This document shows positions 7,901 through 15,155 of a DNA stretch of 48,832 nucleotides, in pieces. How positions within the stretch are numbered: position 1 is the stretch's first letter; each line of letters begins with the position of its first letter. The notes under the pieces were generated by a model. That model was not told where the DNA came from, did not search any database, and saw only the letters and a program-made list of their open reading frames with translations. Origin of the DNA: an uncultured bacterium (lineage in GTDB: Bacteria; Verrucomicrobiota; Kiritimatiellia; CAIKKV01; CAITUY01); contig CAITUY010000044.1 of the NCBI GenBank assembly GCA_903895695.1, positions 1 through 48,832 of the forward strand, given 5' to 3'. A program made the position numbers and the translations under genes.

Positions 7901-10156
7901 GGTGCCCAGCATGTATTCGTCAAGAGCCGTTACCGCATCGTGGTCGTAGTCGCTCATCGCATCGCTCGCCAGGAAAGGATTGAGCCCGTAATGCGCTTCC
8001 CATGCGTCAGGCATTCCGTCCCCATCCGCATCGTCGAAGTGGCGGGGATCGGTCCCGTGGAGCCATTCGTTCAGGTTGGAACTCCAGTCCCCATCGGCGT
8101 CCTGCGCCGCGTCGCGCGGATCGGTGGGCGAGAGGCCATGCAGCACCTCCCACGCGTCGGGCATGCCATCGTTGTCCATGTCCTGGTCGGCCCTGGTCGG
8201 ATCGAGATGCACGGGATCGAACACCACGGTCAGCCCGTTGGTGATCGCCCCTGCCTCGTGGTAGGCGTAGAGCGCATAGCGCGTCGCATCGGCGTTCTGG
8301 ATGCCGATCTGTGCCCACAGGCCATCGTCATCGGGGGGGAAACATCCGCGGTAACTGACCGTAATCTCCCCGTTGTTCGGGAAGAACGCCAGTTGCACCG
8401 CGCCCAGATTCCGCATCGCACCGTCAAAGAGATTTGTGATCGTCACGGCAAATGCCGGCCCCTCCGCTGAGGTCACCCGCTGCGTATAGATCATGGTCTG
8501 ACCAGGCCCCCAGTCACAGGCGAAGACATCTTCCTGCCCAAAGTACACTACAGCGTTGGTGGGCGCGGAAAGCGATGGTATGGGGACGTCCACGTTTCCG
8601 TTGCCGCAGCCGCCGAATGACCAGATGCCCTGGTAATCGAGCCAGCCGTTGGTATGGATTTCGTTGAAATAGGGGAAATCGAAACCGAAATTCACGGACT
8701 GGCCCGTGCCCAAACCCGCCGCCACATTCTGCGGTTGCTCGATGTCAAACCAGGGCCAGTCATTCGTGCGGTAGGTGATGTAGAACCGGTTGGTGACCTC
8801 GAACCCATCCGTGAGCCCGTCCCCGTCGGTGTCGATGTTGCGGGGATCACAACCCCATACCGCCTCGGCGCCATCGCTGAGTCCGTCGCCATCCGTATCC
8901 GGGTTCAGGGGGTCGAGATTCCGCGCGATCTCCTCGCCGTCAGGGATTCCATCGCCATCGGTGTCCGCTTTGGTGGGATCGGTGCGGTAGACGGGCTTGA
9001 AGACGAGGCTCAGCCCGCTCTGCAGGGCCGCATTCCTGTCGGCGGCGTACTGGATGGCGGGATTGGTCGGCGACTGGACGCCCACGGTGGCCTCGCCGCC
9101 GTCCGAGGCAATACCGCTCAACCCTGCGTAGTTGACCCGGATCGTGGAATCCGTCTCAGTCAACACGATCTGGAACGTCAGGGACGCATCGGGGTCGTCA
9201 CCTCGGGCCACATCCTGCCAGGTCACCGCGAACTGGCGTTCGCCCGGCGAGCCCACCACTTTCGTCGTCACGTGCGACGTCGATTTCAGCGCCAGGTCGT
9301 CCCAAAAGGCCGCCGTAAAGGGCAACGGGACGGTCGCTGAGTTCAGCGTCGTGTTGCGGTATTCCGTGGTTCCCTGTCCGAAGCTTAGCAACCCGTGCAG
9401 GGAAACGAACGCGTTCGTGTAGAGGCGACCGTAGAAGAGCAGCGGCCACGGCAGGGCGATGGCGGAGAAACCGTCCACCTGTAATCCGTCGTACCACCCC
9501 TGCGCCTGCCAGGCGGGGACTTCGCTGCCGCCCGTGCAGTCGGTCCACTGATTGGTTTCCTCGGTGACAACATAGGCCCACGGAACGGCAGAGGCGATCT
9601 CCTGTCCGTCAGGCACTCCATCGCCGTCTGTATCGGCATTCGTGGGGCACAGGCCGTGTGCCGTTTCCCACATGTCCGCGAGCCCATCGCCGTCGGTATC
9701 GCGGGCCGGGTCGAAGTTGAACATGTACTTCACCTGCCCGATGTTGGCCGGGGCGTAATCGTTGGCCGCCGGATCGCTCTGCCACGGATAGTTCGCCGCA
9801 TAGCCCTCGGCGATGAACCGGTCGTAGAACAAGGAGCCGATGAACTTCAGTTGGCCGACTTTGAGCGGATCGTAGTCCGAGGTGTCCGGCAACCAGACGT
9901 TGAGATTCGAGCTCAGGACGGGCCCGACCCCGCCCGGCAGGCAAGTCTCGACTTCGTTGGCCGCTTGCCACGTCACCCACTTCAACTGCCCAATTCTGAC
10001 TGGCGCATAGTCGTTAGTCACGGCGTCGGCCACCAGCACGTTGCGATTGGTCCACCACGGCGGACCTTCCGCGAGGGCGCAAAGGGCCAGGCAGGCCAGG
10101 ATGACTGACAACACGCGAAGCGCGGCAACGCGCTTCTGCAGGAATGTCGTGTCCAT
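1988..10156 (-). CDS. Giant secreted mosaic protein with TSP type-3, RCC1-like and beta-helix regions
   Basis: The 2722-residue protein has a signal peptide (about residues 1-30). Next come three 'YAPxxxGQLK'-type motifs (about 45-155), then two large beta domains resembling nidogen-type modules (about 190-385 and 460-650). Between and after these lie long arrays of calcium-binding thrombospondin type-3 units (core DTDGDGMPDGWEV) near residues 155-190, 390-460, 650-920, 1205-1405 and 1680-1805. A right-handed beta-helix with a closing 'choice-of-anchor Q'-like motif spans about 950-1190. Six RCC1-like units (ADGRVLAWG) span about 1420-1660. The last 900 residues are not recognised but hold a dockerin-like DINHDQRFD (about 2158) and an EF-hand-like DANDNGQLD (about 2417). 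The ATG has a G-rich ribosome binding site. It is most likely a surface or matrix protein whose folding depends on calcium. Confidence 0.85.
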   Translation of the reverse strand: MDTTFLQKRVAALRVLSVILACLALCALAEGPPWWTNRNVLVADAVTNDYAPVRIGQLKWVTWQAANEVETCLPGGVGPVLSSNLNVWLPDTSDYDPLKVGQLKFIGSLFYDRFIAEGYAANYPWQSDPAANDYAPANIGQVKYMFNFDPARDTDGDGLADMWETAHGLCPTNADTDGDGVPDGQEIASAVPWAYVVTEETNQWTDCTGGSEVPAWQAQGWYDGLQVDGFSAIALPWPLLFYGRLYTNAFVSLHGLLSFGQGTTEYRNTTLNSATVPLPFTAAFWDDLALKSTSHVTTKVVGSPGERQFAVTWQDVARGDDPDASLTFQIVLTETDSTIRVNYAGLSGIASDGGEATVGVQSPTNPAIQYAADRNAALQSGLSLVFKPVYRTDPTKADTDGDGIPDGEEIARNLDPLNPDTDGDGLSDGAEAVWGCDPRNIDTDGDGLTDGFEVTNRFYITYRTNDWPWFDIEQPQNVAAGLGTGQSVNFGFDFPYFNEIHTNGWLDYQGIWSFGGCGNGNVDVPIPSLSAPTNAVVYFGQEDVFACDWGPGQTMIYTQRVTSAEGPAFAVTITNLFDGAMRNLGAVQLAFFPNNGEITVSYRGCFPPDDDGLWAQIGIQNADATRYALYAYHEAGAITNGLTVVFDPVHLDPTRADQDMDNDGMPDAWEVLHGLSPTDPRDAAQDADGDWSSNLNEWLHGTDPRHFDDADGDGMPDAWEAHYGLNPFLASDAMSDYDHDAVTALDEYMLGTDPTYCDAAADPDHDGLPNALEYTLGTSGMNADTDHDGMPDGWEYYHSLNPTNGTDAAADPDHDGLSNLQEYLHGTDPHNPDTDGDGMPDGWEVDHGLNPTDVADASLDPDVDGLTNLQEFQHGTDPHNPDTDGDGMPDGWEVANGLCPTDPSDALADADGDRVPNRFEYAWNTDPNNALSWPSNTVVFSQGVVTTLQAAVDAALAAPSRGTAIIRVQPGMRAVTDSLTLSTTTPLLIFAPHGAEAGLDLQGAHSLRTGAGDMTLSGLVIANGYANDAGGGCISAPSTGNLMIADCIISNCVATNSASAVVSMSRGGAVGLIANSVFIGNHSAATSMGIIKTYYTTFENQIRVDNCTFVTNTTMGHPIVASPIEIANCIFYANDAYRPLAQSVVYSCLPSGGDDCITNDPALIPGTWELTTNSPCLSRGDPARAPRFDRLGRPRGPAVDLGAYQCVGADTDNDGLPDYWEVATGLATNPAHAQIDSDGDGLSNLAEYRLGTNPLNPDSDGDGLSDSNEVVRGTNPLSPDTDGDGMPDGWEVANNLNPVLNDAGLDPDGDGLSNLQEYLHGTDPHVADTDGDGMPDGWEVVHNLNPLVNDAELDPDGDGLTNLQEFQHGTDPHNPDTDGDGLTDPEEIAGGTSPTNADTDGDGLPDGVEAKSFVLTWTGSTNWVIHSNLLGYAAVAANGSHALLLASNGTVAAWSADSGAVSVLAGLSNAAAVALGSDHAMALLNDGTVVAWGNNYCGQSTVPTNATNVVAIAAGDALSLALRADGRVLAWGESLYGQTDVPPEATNIVAIAAGDWHNLALRADGRVLAWGMDDCDATVVPDTVTNAIAIAAGCEHSLALLADRTVVAWGYDGEGLTNVPTDVTNGVALAAGQYASLLLTADGKVRGWGQVTDCALPVRFLSLGVIANANEPTRGVAVVKGTTSPLLADTDGDGLSDAQEWRLGTDPNNPDTDGDGMPDGWEVAHGLNPLVNDANLDPDGDGLTNLEEYQNHTDPQNPDSDGDGLSDGDEVHVYHTSPTSSDTDHDGKSDAAEMAVGRNPTDSTDDTDGAPGLNVYAVAVTVTEVPSSFPALAPGRAVVSLGGHEFRVWNGNGSVSRTLYLAAGQSYPLTLSDHRTNGNGSVVAVQLSINGVAAPTNLVSDPGGILGRTCTALPGPPPAAGQLTLPKVTICYAGTTAEVPDYYVHAEETLDVEAVVAPAGIAGTFQWSGDVSAGTTTVRTLSLDGSWENWRCEDWVQFVPAGLTNGPCDSVTLWWAEDTYSWTNPVPTCVTNLVGDRDEWSGVIPLNSDDDNLSTHSDFSESPVSNEDDLVSIEFNVQQCSLNCPRSQPTGQVSVVQGQSLVGMWQTPTKVGQITGPEVMGNAATVYLEGKAVSSALGDVAVEEKYMDTRSTNRFTVLRLDVLGDINHDQRFDTKDALAERAQGLPGLIVGCGSNNLVKVKLNTECGLTTGRVTLAFTGAAGLRLWNKEHPAPGEQPFLDVGASINWDGAQIGTLPHERFLFLEGTTAGAAEIVYSYTDSPADPQAGTTWFKSTLAVTVLKVEFTKLWETPNKANQIFNSTRKDDPVNSSQQPDSNGDTYGVPRNYLYLVPDPADSKYKATVEADIQPDSIRTKIIAATYAGSSKVSGSDKAFDANGKCDIEFSHTGSDIQNFTVRVGFDANDNGQLDQSEILPFVVKNSTSGQTIGDPTIRGSSESIYQTSQTEVDWIITSPLTAIPLKHARQFLRIFRDGNFANVPTDIQPSSYDYDSSFNCFSGLFCEWLTHNSGAGFNDAGTAGIWHYTWDETKSVAELVGNSLPVVDPMDAFYWSTVYPQVVTDFQGQPVGYQKTYPSPTTSYDIPHTHESPAWVTTTTVTFANFPEFLANGDDLNGTIGRGRLISHKAQFTVEKKDIGYIVLDVIEVRSVGEVQDLYDFNHDAGGAAQNAAILQIGHGNGSYGTARSQGHIWRNTVNFDITYDHLP
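6024..7561 (-). repeat. Nearly identical DNA blocks inside the giant gene (6024-6079 and 7506-7561)
   Basis: Two 56-nt blocks 1482 bp apart differ at only one position. They encode the same thrombospondin type-3 segment (LQEFQHGTDPHNPDTDG). The match at third codon positions is closer than protein selection needs, so the repeat array has duplicated or exchanged sequence recently. Coordinates span both blocks; the DNA between them is more diverged. Confidence 0.7.
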
Positions 10157-10180
10157 ATTGTGATCCCCCCGCGACTGGGT

Positions 10181-12844
10181 TCAGGGCGAAGGCGGCCGGT
10201 TCGTGAAGCAGCCCATAGAGAGGTTGCCTTGCGGCGGGAGGAAGGCGAGGGCTTGCGCCATGGCGTTGGTGATGCAGGCAGCCGGGATGTTGCCATTGCT
10301 GTCGACGATGCCGTAGCCACGGAAGTTGAGGCCCCCTTCCAGGGCCGCCGTGCCGCCCCCGAGTTCCACCGTATTGTACCAGCCGTCAGGGACCGTGGCC
10401 GGCGGCACGGTCCAGTCAGCCCCGCCCAATGCCACGTTGCCGAGGCCGTTGCCCACGGCAAATGCCCCAATGGCAACGCCTCCTTCGCTTCCGTGCGCCA
10501 TGAAGCCAACTGCCGAGCCATAGTTGTAGCCGTTCGCCCACGACCCCGCAGCCGTGCCGCAGGAGTTGCCGGTCGCTAGTTCGCCGACCGCCGCACCTCC
10601 ATCGCTGCCATACGCGTTGGCCCCTAACGCCGCGCCGTGACAACTACCGGTTGCTGCAAGGCCGATCGCCACGCCAGAGTCTAATCCCTCCGCTAAGTAC
10701 CCGACCGCTACCCCGGAGTCCGTGCCGACCGCCAGCATCCCGATGGCCGCACCTTGGTGGTCCCCCTTCGCGAAGAAACCCATAGTCACCCCAGCGTCAC
10801 GACCCTTCGCATCGAAACCGACCGCCGCGCCAAATCCGCTGCCCTCTGCGTAGCAACCCACACCAACACCCGATTCGTCGCCGTTCGCTCCGCCCCCCAT
10901 TGCCACGCCGCCATAGTCGGCGAAGGCTCCGTTGCCGACCGCGAGTGCGCCGTTTGACGCGATCGTTCCCGTCCCGATCACGAAATCGCCGCTGAACTCC
11001 AAACTGTTGGATACGACGAGCGTGCCGTACACGGAAAGGCCGCCCTGGATCGTAGCGTTGCTGGCCGTCAGTCCGCCGGCGCCCACCTGGACCGTGTCGA
11101 AAGTTCCCGTGGCCCCGCCGGCCGCGCTGATCGCGGCGACAACCACGCCGTTGCTGTCGACGATGGCGTGGCCGCGGAAACTGAGGCCACCCTCCAAGGC
11201 TGCCGTGCCGCGCCCGAGTTCCACCGTGTCCAACCACCCGTCGGGCACGGCCGCGGGACAACCGCCTTCCCAGGAAGTGCTGTCGCCGCCCAGAGCCACC
11301 GTGCCTACACCTTCCGCGTACGTCCCTGCCCCGACGGCCACGCCGTAATCGTAGCCGGTCGAGAACGACCCAACCGCCGTGCCACTCGTTCCACCCCAGA
11401 CGCCACAGCCAACCGCAACGCCCTTGCTTGGAGCCCACGCCCCCGCCCCCAATGCCGCGCCATCCTCGCTGCCGTCCGCATAGGACCCGACCGCCACACC
11501 ATCGTCGCAGGCGTTCGCCAGATACCCAACCGCCGCGCCACGGGTGTAACCGTTGGCCCCTGACCCGACCGCCGCGCCGGAGTCGTAGCCGTTGGCCCAA
11601 AAGCCGATCGCCGCGCCCTGCCCGCTGCCGTTCGCGCAATACCCGACCGCCGCGCCACTGGAGGAGCCGAAGGTCCCCGACCCTACCGCCGCACCATCGC
11701 CACTGCCGTTCGCCCAGAACCCTATCGCCGTGCCATTACCCGTGCCGTCCGCTCCCTCGCCCATCGCCGCGCCATAGGTGTTGCCGTTGGCCCACGCCCC
11801 GACCGCCGCGCCGTCAGAGCTGCCATTCGCTGTAAATCCGACAGCCGCGCCAAAGTAGTCGCCCTGCGCCGTATACCCGACCGCCGCGCCATGGTGTGAG
11901 CCTGTCGTCCCTGACCCGACTGCCGCGCCACTGTCGCTGCCGTCCGCGCCAAACCCGATCGCCGAACCATCGCCGCTGCCGATCGCTGAAATCCCGACCG
12001 CTGTGCCTTGAAGATAGCCGTTCGCTCCAGCCCCTATCGCTACACCAGCTTCGTCACCGACGGCATAGTAGCCTACCGCGAGCCCCGCGTCTTGCGCGCT
12101 CGCGCCGGTCCCGATCGCGATATCGCCGCTGAACTCCATCCCGCCAGATACGACGACCGTGTTGGAGAAGACGACCGGCCCGGCGAAGTCCGCCTCGGAG
12201 TAGACCCTCATGGCCGAGTTGCTGTCGCCACCGACAGTAAGCACGCCGTTCACCGTCAGGTCGGTGGCCGCCCCCCCGCCCGACGACAGGAAGTAGGATG
12301 CGTGGTGCCCGTCCAGCAGGTCTGCATCTAGGCCCGAACCCTCGCCGCCCGGCCCCTCCAGAATCCGGTGCCACGAGCCCGTCTCATCCTCCCGATAGAG
12401 CCCGGACGAGCCGGATCCGTAGTACTCGTATGCGCACATGTAGTTCGTAACGACGTGTCCCGCCTGCCATGAGTAGTATTCGAAGGCCAGGGATGACGAC
12501 CACGTCGAGTTCGTCGTGGATGTGTCCCGCTGGAGCGTCGCCGCGACCGCCGTCCCGCCCGGGGACCGGGGCAACGCGTTGGTGCCGCCCAGCCGCAAGG
12601 GTGCCAGGAAGGACGCCCCGTTGGCCGACAGCACCAGCCACTCGCCGTTCGTGCCTCGGACGACCAGGTCGGCCGGGGCCGTGATGCCGCCCTCCGCGAC
12701 GAGCGCCCCGTAGACGTGGGCGTCGAGGGTCACGGTCAGGTTGCTGGCGACGCCCAGGTTCCCGTCCACCGCATAGTCCGCGCCCAGGCTCGTTGCCGCC
12801 GCCAAGGCCATTGCCACGATGATCAGCAGTGTGTTGCGCTTCAT
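10181..12844 (-). CDS. YadA-head-like repeat protein, secreted
   Basis: The chosen ATG at 12844 has a ribosome binding site (AAGGGG) and is followed by a signal peptide (MKRNTLLIIVAMALAAATS); the frame stays open further upstream but without such a site. The product has 887 residues. After an N-terminal region containing a GLDADLLDGHHAS motif, as seen in phage tail fibres and collagen-like proteins, come two arrays of a 13-residue unit of type GAAVGxxAxGxxx. There are about 20 units at residues 253-515 and about 12 at 638-803. Each array ends in a similar module (VALGG ... VPDGW ... VELG.GTAALEGGL.FRG). The units resemble the Hep_Hag/YadA head repeats of trimeric adhesins, but no C-terminal membrane anchor is present. 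It lies 24 bp before the giant gene, in the same operon. Confidence 0.8.
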   Translation of the reverse strand: MKRNTLLIIVAMALAAATSLGADYAVDGNLGVASNLTVTLDAHVYGALVAEGGITAPADLVVRGTNGEWLVLSANGASFLAPLRLGGTNALPRSPGGTAVAATLQRDTSTTNSTWSSSLAFEYYSWQAGHVVTNYMCAYEYYGSGSSGLYREDETGSWHRILEGPGGEGSGLDADLLDGHHASYFLSSGGGAATDLTVNGVLTVGGDSNSAMRVYSEADFAGPVVFSNTVVVSGGMEFSGDIAIGTGASAQDAGLAVGYYAVGDEAGVAIGAGANGYLQGTAVGISAIGSGDGSAIGFGADGSDSGAAVGSGTTGSHHGAAVGYTAQGDYFGAAVGFTANGSSDGAAVGAWANGNTYGAAMGEGADGTGNGTAIGFWANGSGDGAAVGSGTFGSSSGAAVGYCANGSGQGAAIGFWANGYDSGAAVGSGANGYTRGAAVGYLANACDDGVAVGSYADGSEDGAALGAGAWAPSKGVAVGCGVWGGTSGTAVGSFSTGYDYGVAVGAGTYAEGVGTVALGGDSTSWEGGCPAAVPDGWLDTVELGRGTAALEGGLSFRGHAIVDSNGVVVAAISAAGGATGTFDTVQVGAGGLTASNATIQGGLSVYGTLVVSNSLEFSGDFVIGTGTIASNGALAVGNGAFADYGGVAMGGGANGDESGVGVGCYAEGSGFGAAVGFDAKGRDAGVTMGFFAKGDHQGAAIGMLAVGTDSGVAVGYLAEGLDSGVAIGLAATGSCHGAALGANAYGSDGGAAVGELATGNSCGTAAGSWANGYNYGSAVGFMAHGSEGGVAIGAFAVGNGLGNVALGGADWTVPPATVPDGWYNTVELGGGTAALEGGLNFRGYGIVDSNGNIPAACITNAMAQALAFLPPQGNLSMGCFTNRPPSP
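11300..12085 (-). repeat. 39-bp tandem array coding for 13-residue head repeats
   Basis: About 20 diverged copies of a 39-bp unit lie head to tail inside the 10181-12844 gene. A second array of about 12 units covers roughly 10435-10930. The reading frame is kept throughout and the units differ at the DNA level while keeping the GAAVG spacing. This marks coding repeats, not a CRISPR or satellite. Boundaries are approximate. Confidence 0.75.
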
Positions 12845-13001
12845 TGAGTCTGCCCCTTTGCTTCGACCGTTGCCTTTCGAATTGGCCCGCGCCTGCCGCC
12901 CAAGGAACGCCACGGCGCGGTCGTCCACCCGCCCGATTCCAGATCGCTAGCCGACGGCGACGGAGCGCCGTCCCCACCCCAAGGCCACTATGACCACGCG
13001 C

Positions 13002-13520
13002 CTACTGGCCGACCGCCGCCGGGGTGGCCTGCGAGGGCGATACCCCCGTCGCCACGGCCGCCGCCCGGGCCTGCGTCGCATCGAGCGTCGCCAATTCGCG
13101 CTGGCGGGCCATCAGGACCGCCCCCGCCTCGCCGCCCATCATCGCCTGGCGGTACTGCGCCGAGGCGGCGTCCCGCGCCTGCCTGACGGCCGCCAACTGC
13201 GACGCGTTCGCCTTCAGCGCCGCCTCTCGCTGCAGCATCAACTGCCGCATTTGTGCCCGCACGGCCGCCAACTGGTCGTCCACGGCCTTCACCGCCGGGA
13301 TGGCCGCCACGGCCTGCTCGTAGGCCGCATTCGCATCCGTCATCGACTGCCGCAGGGCGATCGTCGCCGGCGCCTCGCGCGCCTGCGCCCGTAGCGCCGC
13401 CATCTGCGCCGCCGTGGCGTTCAGTTGGTCCCGCACCGTCCCCGCGTCCGTCGCCGCCTGCTGGCCAAAGGCCAGCCCTGCCGCCATCGCCACTACAATG
13501 ATCGCTGCCGTTCGCCTCAT
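13002..13520 (-). CDS. Periplasmic coiled-coil protein, function unknown
   Basis: The 172-residue product begins with a signal peptide (MRRTAAIIVVAMAAGLAFG). The mature part is alanine-, glutamine- and arginine-rich, with heptad-like spacing over about residues 28-150 (QMAALRAQAREA, DDQLAAVRAQMRQ), so it should be a helical coiled coil in the periplasm. The ATG has a perfect AGGAGG ribosome binding site. It is 157 bp upstream of the head-repeat gene and read in the same direction, so it may open the surface-protein operon. Such Ala-rich coiled coils are often structural, but I recognise no defined family. Confidence 0.75.
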   Translation of the reverse strand: MRRTAAIIVVAMAAGLAFGQQAATDAGTVRDQLNATAAQMAALRAQAREAPATIALRQSMTDANAAYEQAVAAIPAVKAVDDQLAAVRAQMRQLMLQREAALKANASQLAAVRQARDAASAQYRQAMMGGEAGAVLMARQRELATLDATQARAAAVATGVSPSQATPAAVGQ

Positions 13521-13592
13521 GGAATCGCCCTCCTCTTTTTCGCCCTGTCGAGATACGCCACCCGACGCATTCGCCCAGTTAGAATAATAGGG

Positions 13593-13622
13593 ACCCTACG
13601 CCGCCCCCCCCCGGGTTGTCAA
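13593..13622 (-). promoter_or_regulatory. Candidate promoter containing a C9/G9 tract
   Basis: On the minus strand a perfect TTGACA (13617-13622) lies upstream of the 13520 gene. A TAGGGT (13593-13598) follows after an 18-nt spacer; a better-looking TATTAT lies further on, at a spacing that is too long. The spacer carries an uninterrupted run of nine G (C9 at 13604-13612 on the plus strand). The -35 match is good and the -10 weak, so the call is tentative. Confidence 0.3.
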
Positions 13623-13814
13623 GATTTCGTTGCGCGAATTTTATCTTTTTTATTCAGCGGATACGGCCTGCGCGAATGCTGCAAGTTCGTTCCCGCCTCA
13701 AGGGAGGTTTGAAGTCAGGGGCCCCAGACTCAGGGGACCGACGAAGCGCGGACGATCCAGCCTTGATTCCCAACCACCGGCGATCTATTGTCCGCCCACG
13801 CCGTTGAGCAGACT

Positions 13815-15041
13815 ATGGAACCCACGGACTACAAATCCATCTACCGCCACTTGGAGTCATTGCCGGTCTTCTCGGACCACAGCCACCACAGGGAGGACGC
13901 GCAATTCGCGCCGCCGTTTACGCTGGAGAAAGCGCTTTCCATATCCTACGTAGCCTGGCTGGGACACCCGCTCGACGGCACGCCGGAGCGCCGGCGCGCG
14001 TTGCTCGATCACGCCCGCCACAACACGTATCTCATCTGGTTCGAGAAGGGCCTGCAGCGTGTCCATGGCTTGACCGAACCCCTAACCGTCGAGAACTGGG
14101 ACGCGGTGAGCGACACGCTCTCGCGGGCCTATGCCGCCGACCCCGATTTTCACTGGCAGGCCCTGCGCGCGCACGGCTTCGAGCGTGCCATTCTCGACAG
14201 CTTCTGGAACCCCGGGGATGACGTCGGCCATCCGGAACTGTTCACACCGACGTTCCGCATCGACCAGTTCATGTACGCTTATCACGCCGAGGCGGACGGC
14301 CCGAATGGCATCCGCCCGTGGGCTCACTACGGCATCGCGCCGCGCACGCTGGGCGAACTGGTGGCCTGCATGCAGACCATTATCCGCGCACGACGGCAGC
14401 AGGGCAAAGTGGCGGCCTTCAAGTGCGCCGAAGCCTACAATCGCGACATTACCTTCCAGCCGGACGACGCCGAAGCCGCCGCGCGCGTCTTCGGGCGCCA
14501 TCCCCGCGAGGTCACGCGGGCCGAGTGGCGCTTGTTCGGCAATTACATCTTCAACCGGTGCTGCGAACTGGCCGCTGAACTCGACGTGCCGTTCCAGATC
14601 CACACCGGTCTGGCACGGCTGGACGGTTCGCAGCCGGTGAACTTCGAGGACACGCTGGCCCGGCATCCCCGCACGCGATTCGTGCTCTTCCATTCCGGCT
14701 ACCCGTGGATCCACCAGGCGGCCGGCCTGGCGCACAACTACGCCAATGTGTTGCCCAGTCTCACCTGGACCGCAACCATTTCGACCACGGCGGCGATCCG
14801 GGCCTTGCACGAGTTCCTCGACGTCGGGCGGTCCGTAAACGACATCACCTGGGGCGATGACTGCGCCTGCGCGGAGGAGGCGGTCGGCGCGCTGCTGGCC
14901 TGGCGCCACATCGTGGCCACGGTGATCGCGGAACGTCTCGCCGGTGGGCTGCTGCACGCGCACGACGCGGATCTCCTGGCCGAGAAGCTGCTCTTCCGCA
15001 ACGGTCGCCGGGTCTACGGCAACGGCGGGCCTCGGTCCTGA
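13815..15041 (+). CDS. Amidohydrolase-superfamily metal-dependent hydrolase
   Basis: The 408-residue product has the features of the amidohydrolase superfamily (TIM-barrel metal enzymes, including uronate isomerase-like members). It has an HxH motif in DHSHH (His22, His24), a strand-end His in FQIHTG (His263), another in FHSGYPW (His293) and a late Asp in WGDD (Asp348). No signal peptide is present, so it is cytoplasmic. I place the start at the ATG 13815; an in-frame TTG at 13788 is possible, but neither has a good ribosome binding site. Nearby genes for a heparinase-type lyase and a toroid glycosidase-like protein suggest sugar-acid metabolism (inference). The exact substrate cannot be read from the sequence. 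Confidence 0.75.
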   Translation: MEPTDYKSIYRHLESLPVFSDHSHHREDAQFAPPFTLEKALSISYVAWLGHPLDGTPERRRALLDHARHNTYLIWFEKGLQRVHGLTEPLTVENWDAVSDTLSRAYAADPDFHWQALRAHGFERAILDSFWNPGDDVGHPELFTPTFRIDQFMYAYHAEADGPNGIRPWAHYGIAPRTLGELVACMQTIIRARRQQGKVAAFKCAEAYNRDITFQPDDAEAAARVFGRHPREVTRAEWRLFGNYIFNRCCELAAELDVPFQIHTGLARLDGSQPVNFEDTLARHPRTRFVLFHSGYPWIHQAAGLAHNYANVLPSLTWTATISTTAAIRALHEFLDVGRSVNDITWGDDCACAEEAVGALLAWRHIVATVIAERLAGGLLHAHDADLLAEKLLFRNGRRVYGNGGPRS

Positions 15042-15091
15042 CTCTTCATCCATCGGCGCTGCCGGAATACGGTTTTGCGCCCGGCGCACTA

Positions 15092-15130
15092 GGGTTGACC
15101 CCGATGGCCCGACATCACCGCGTCGCGTAG
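15092..15130 (+). repeat. Second copy of the dispersed 39-nt repeat
   Basis: This stretch (starting gggttgaccccgatggccc and ending tcgcgtag) is the same length and orientation as 170-208 and shares most positions. It lies between the amidohydrolase stop and the ribosome binding site of the 15156 gene, ending 25 nt before that start codon. It would therefore be part of that gene's 5' region. Confidence 0.55.
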
Positions 15131-15155
15131 GTTGCTGCCAACTCAGGAGGCAATC

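Noticed and set aside
11300..12085. Regular 39-bp units that could be taken for a CRISPR or satellite array
   Set aside because: The units stay in one reading frame, vary along their whole length and encode a regular GAAVG pattern inside a gene with signal peptide.
13788..13814. TTG start nine codons upstream for the amidohydrolase
   Set aside because: No ribosome binding site, and the added residues show no similarity to the family; the ATG at 13815 is simpler.
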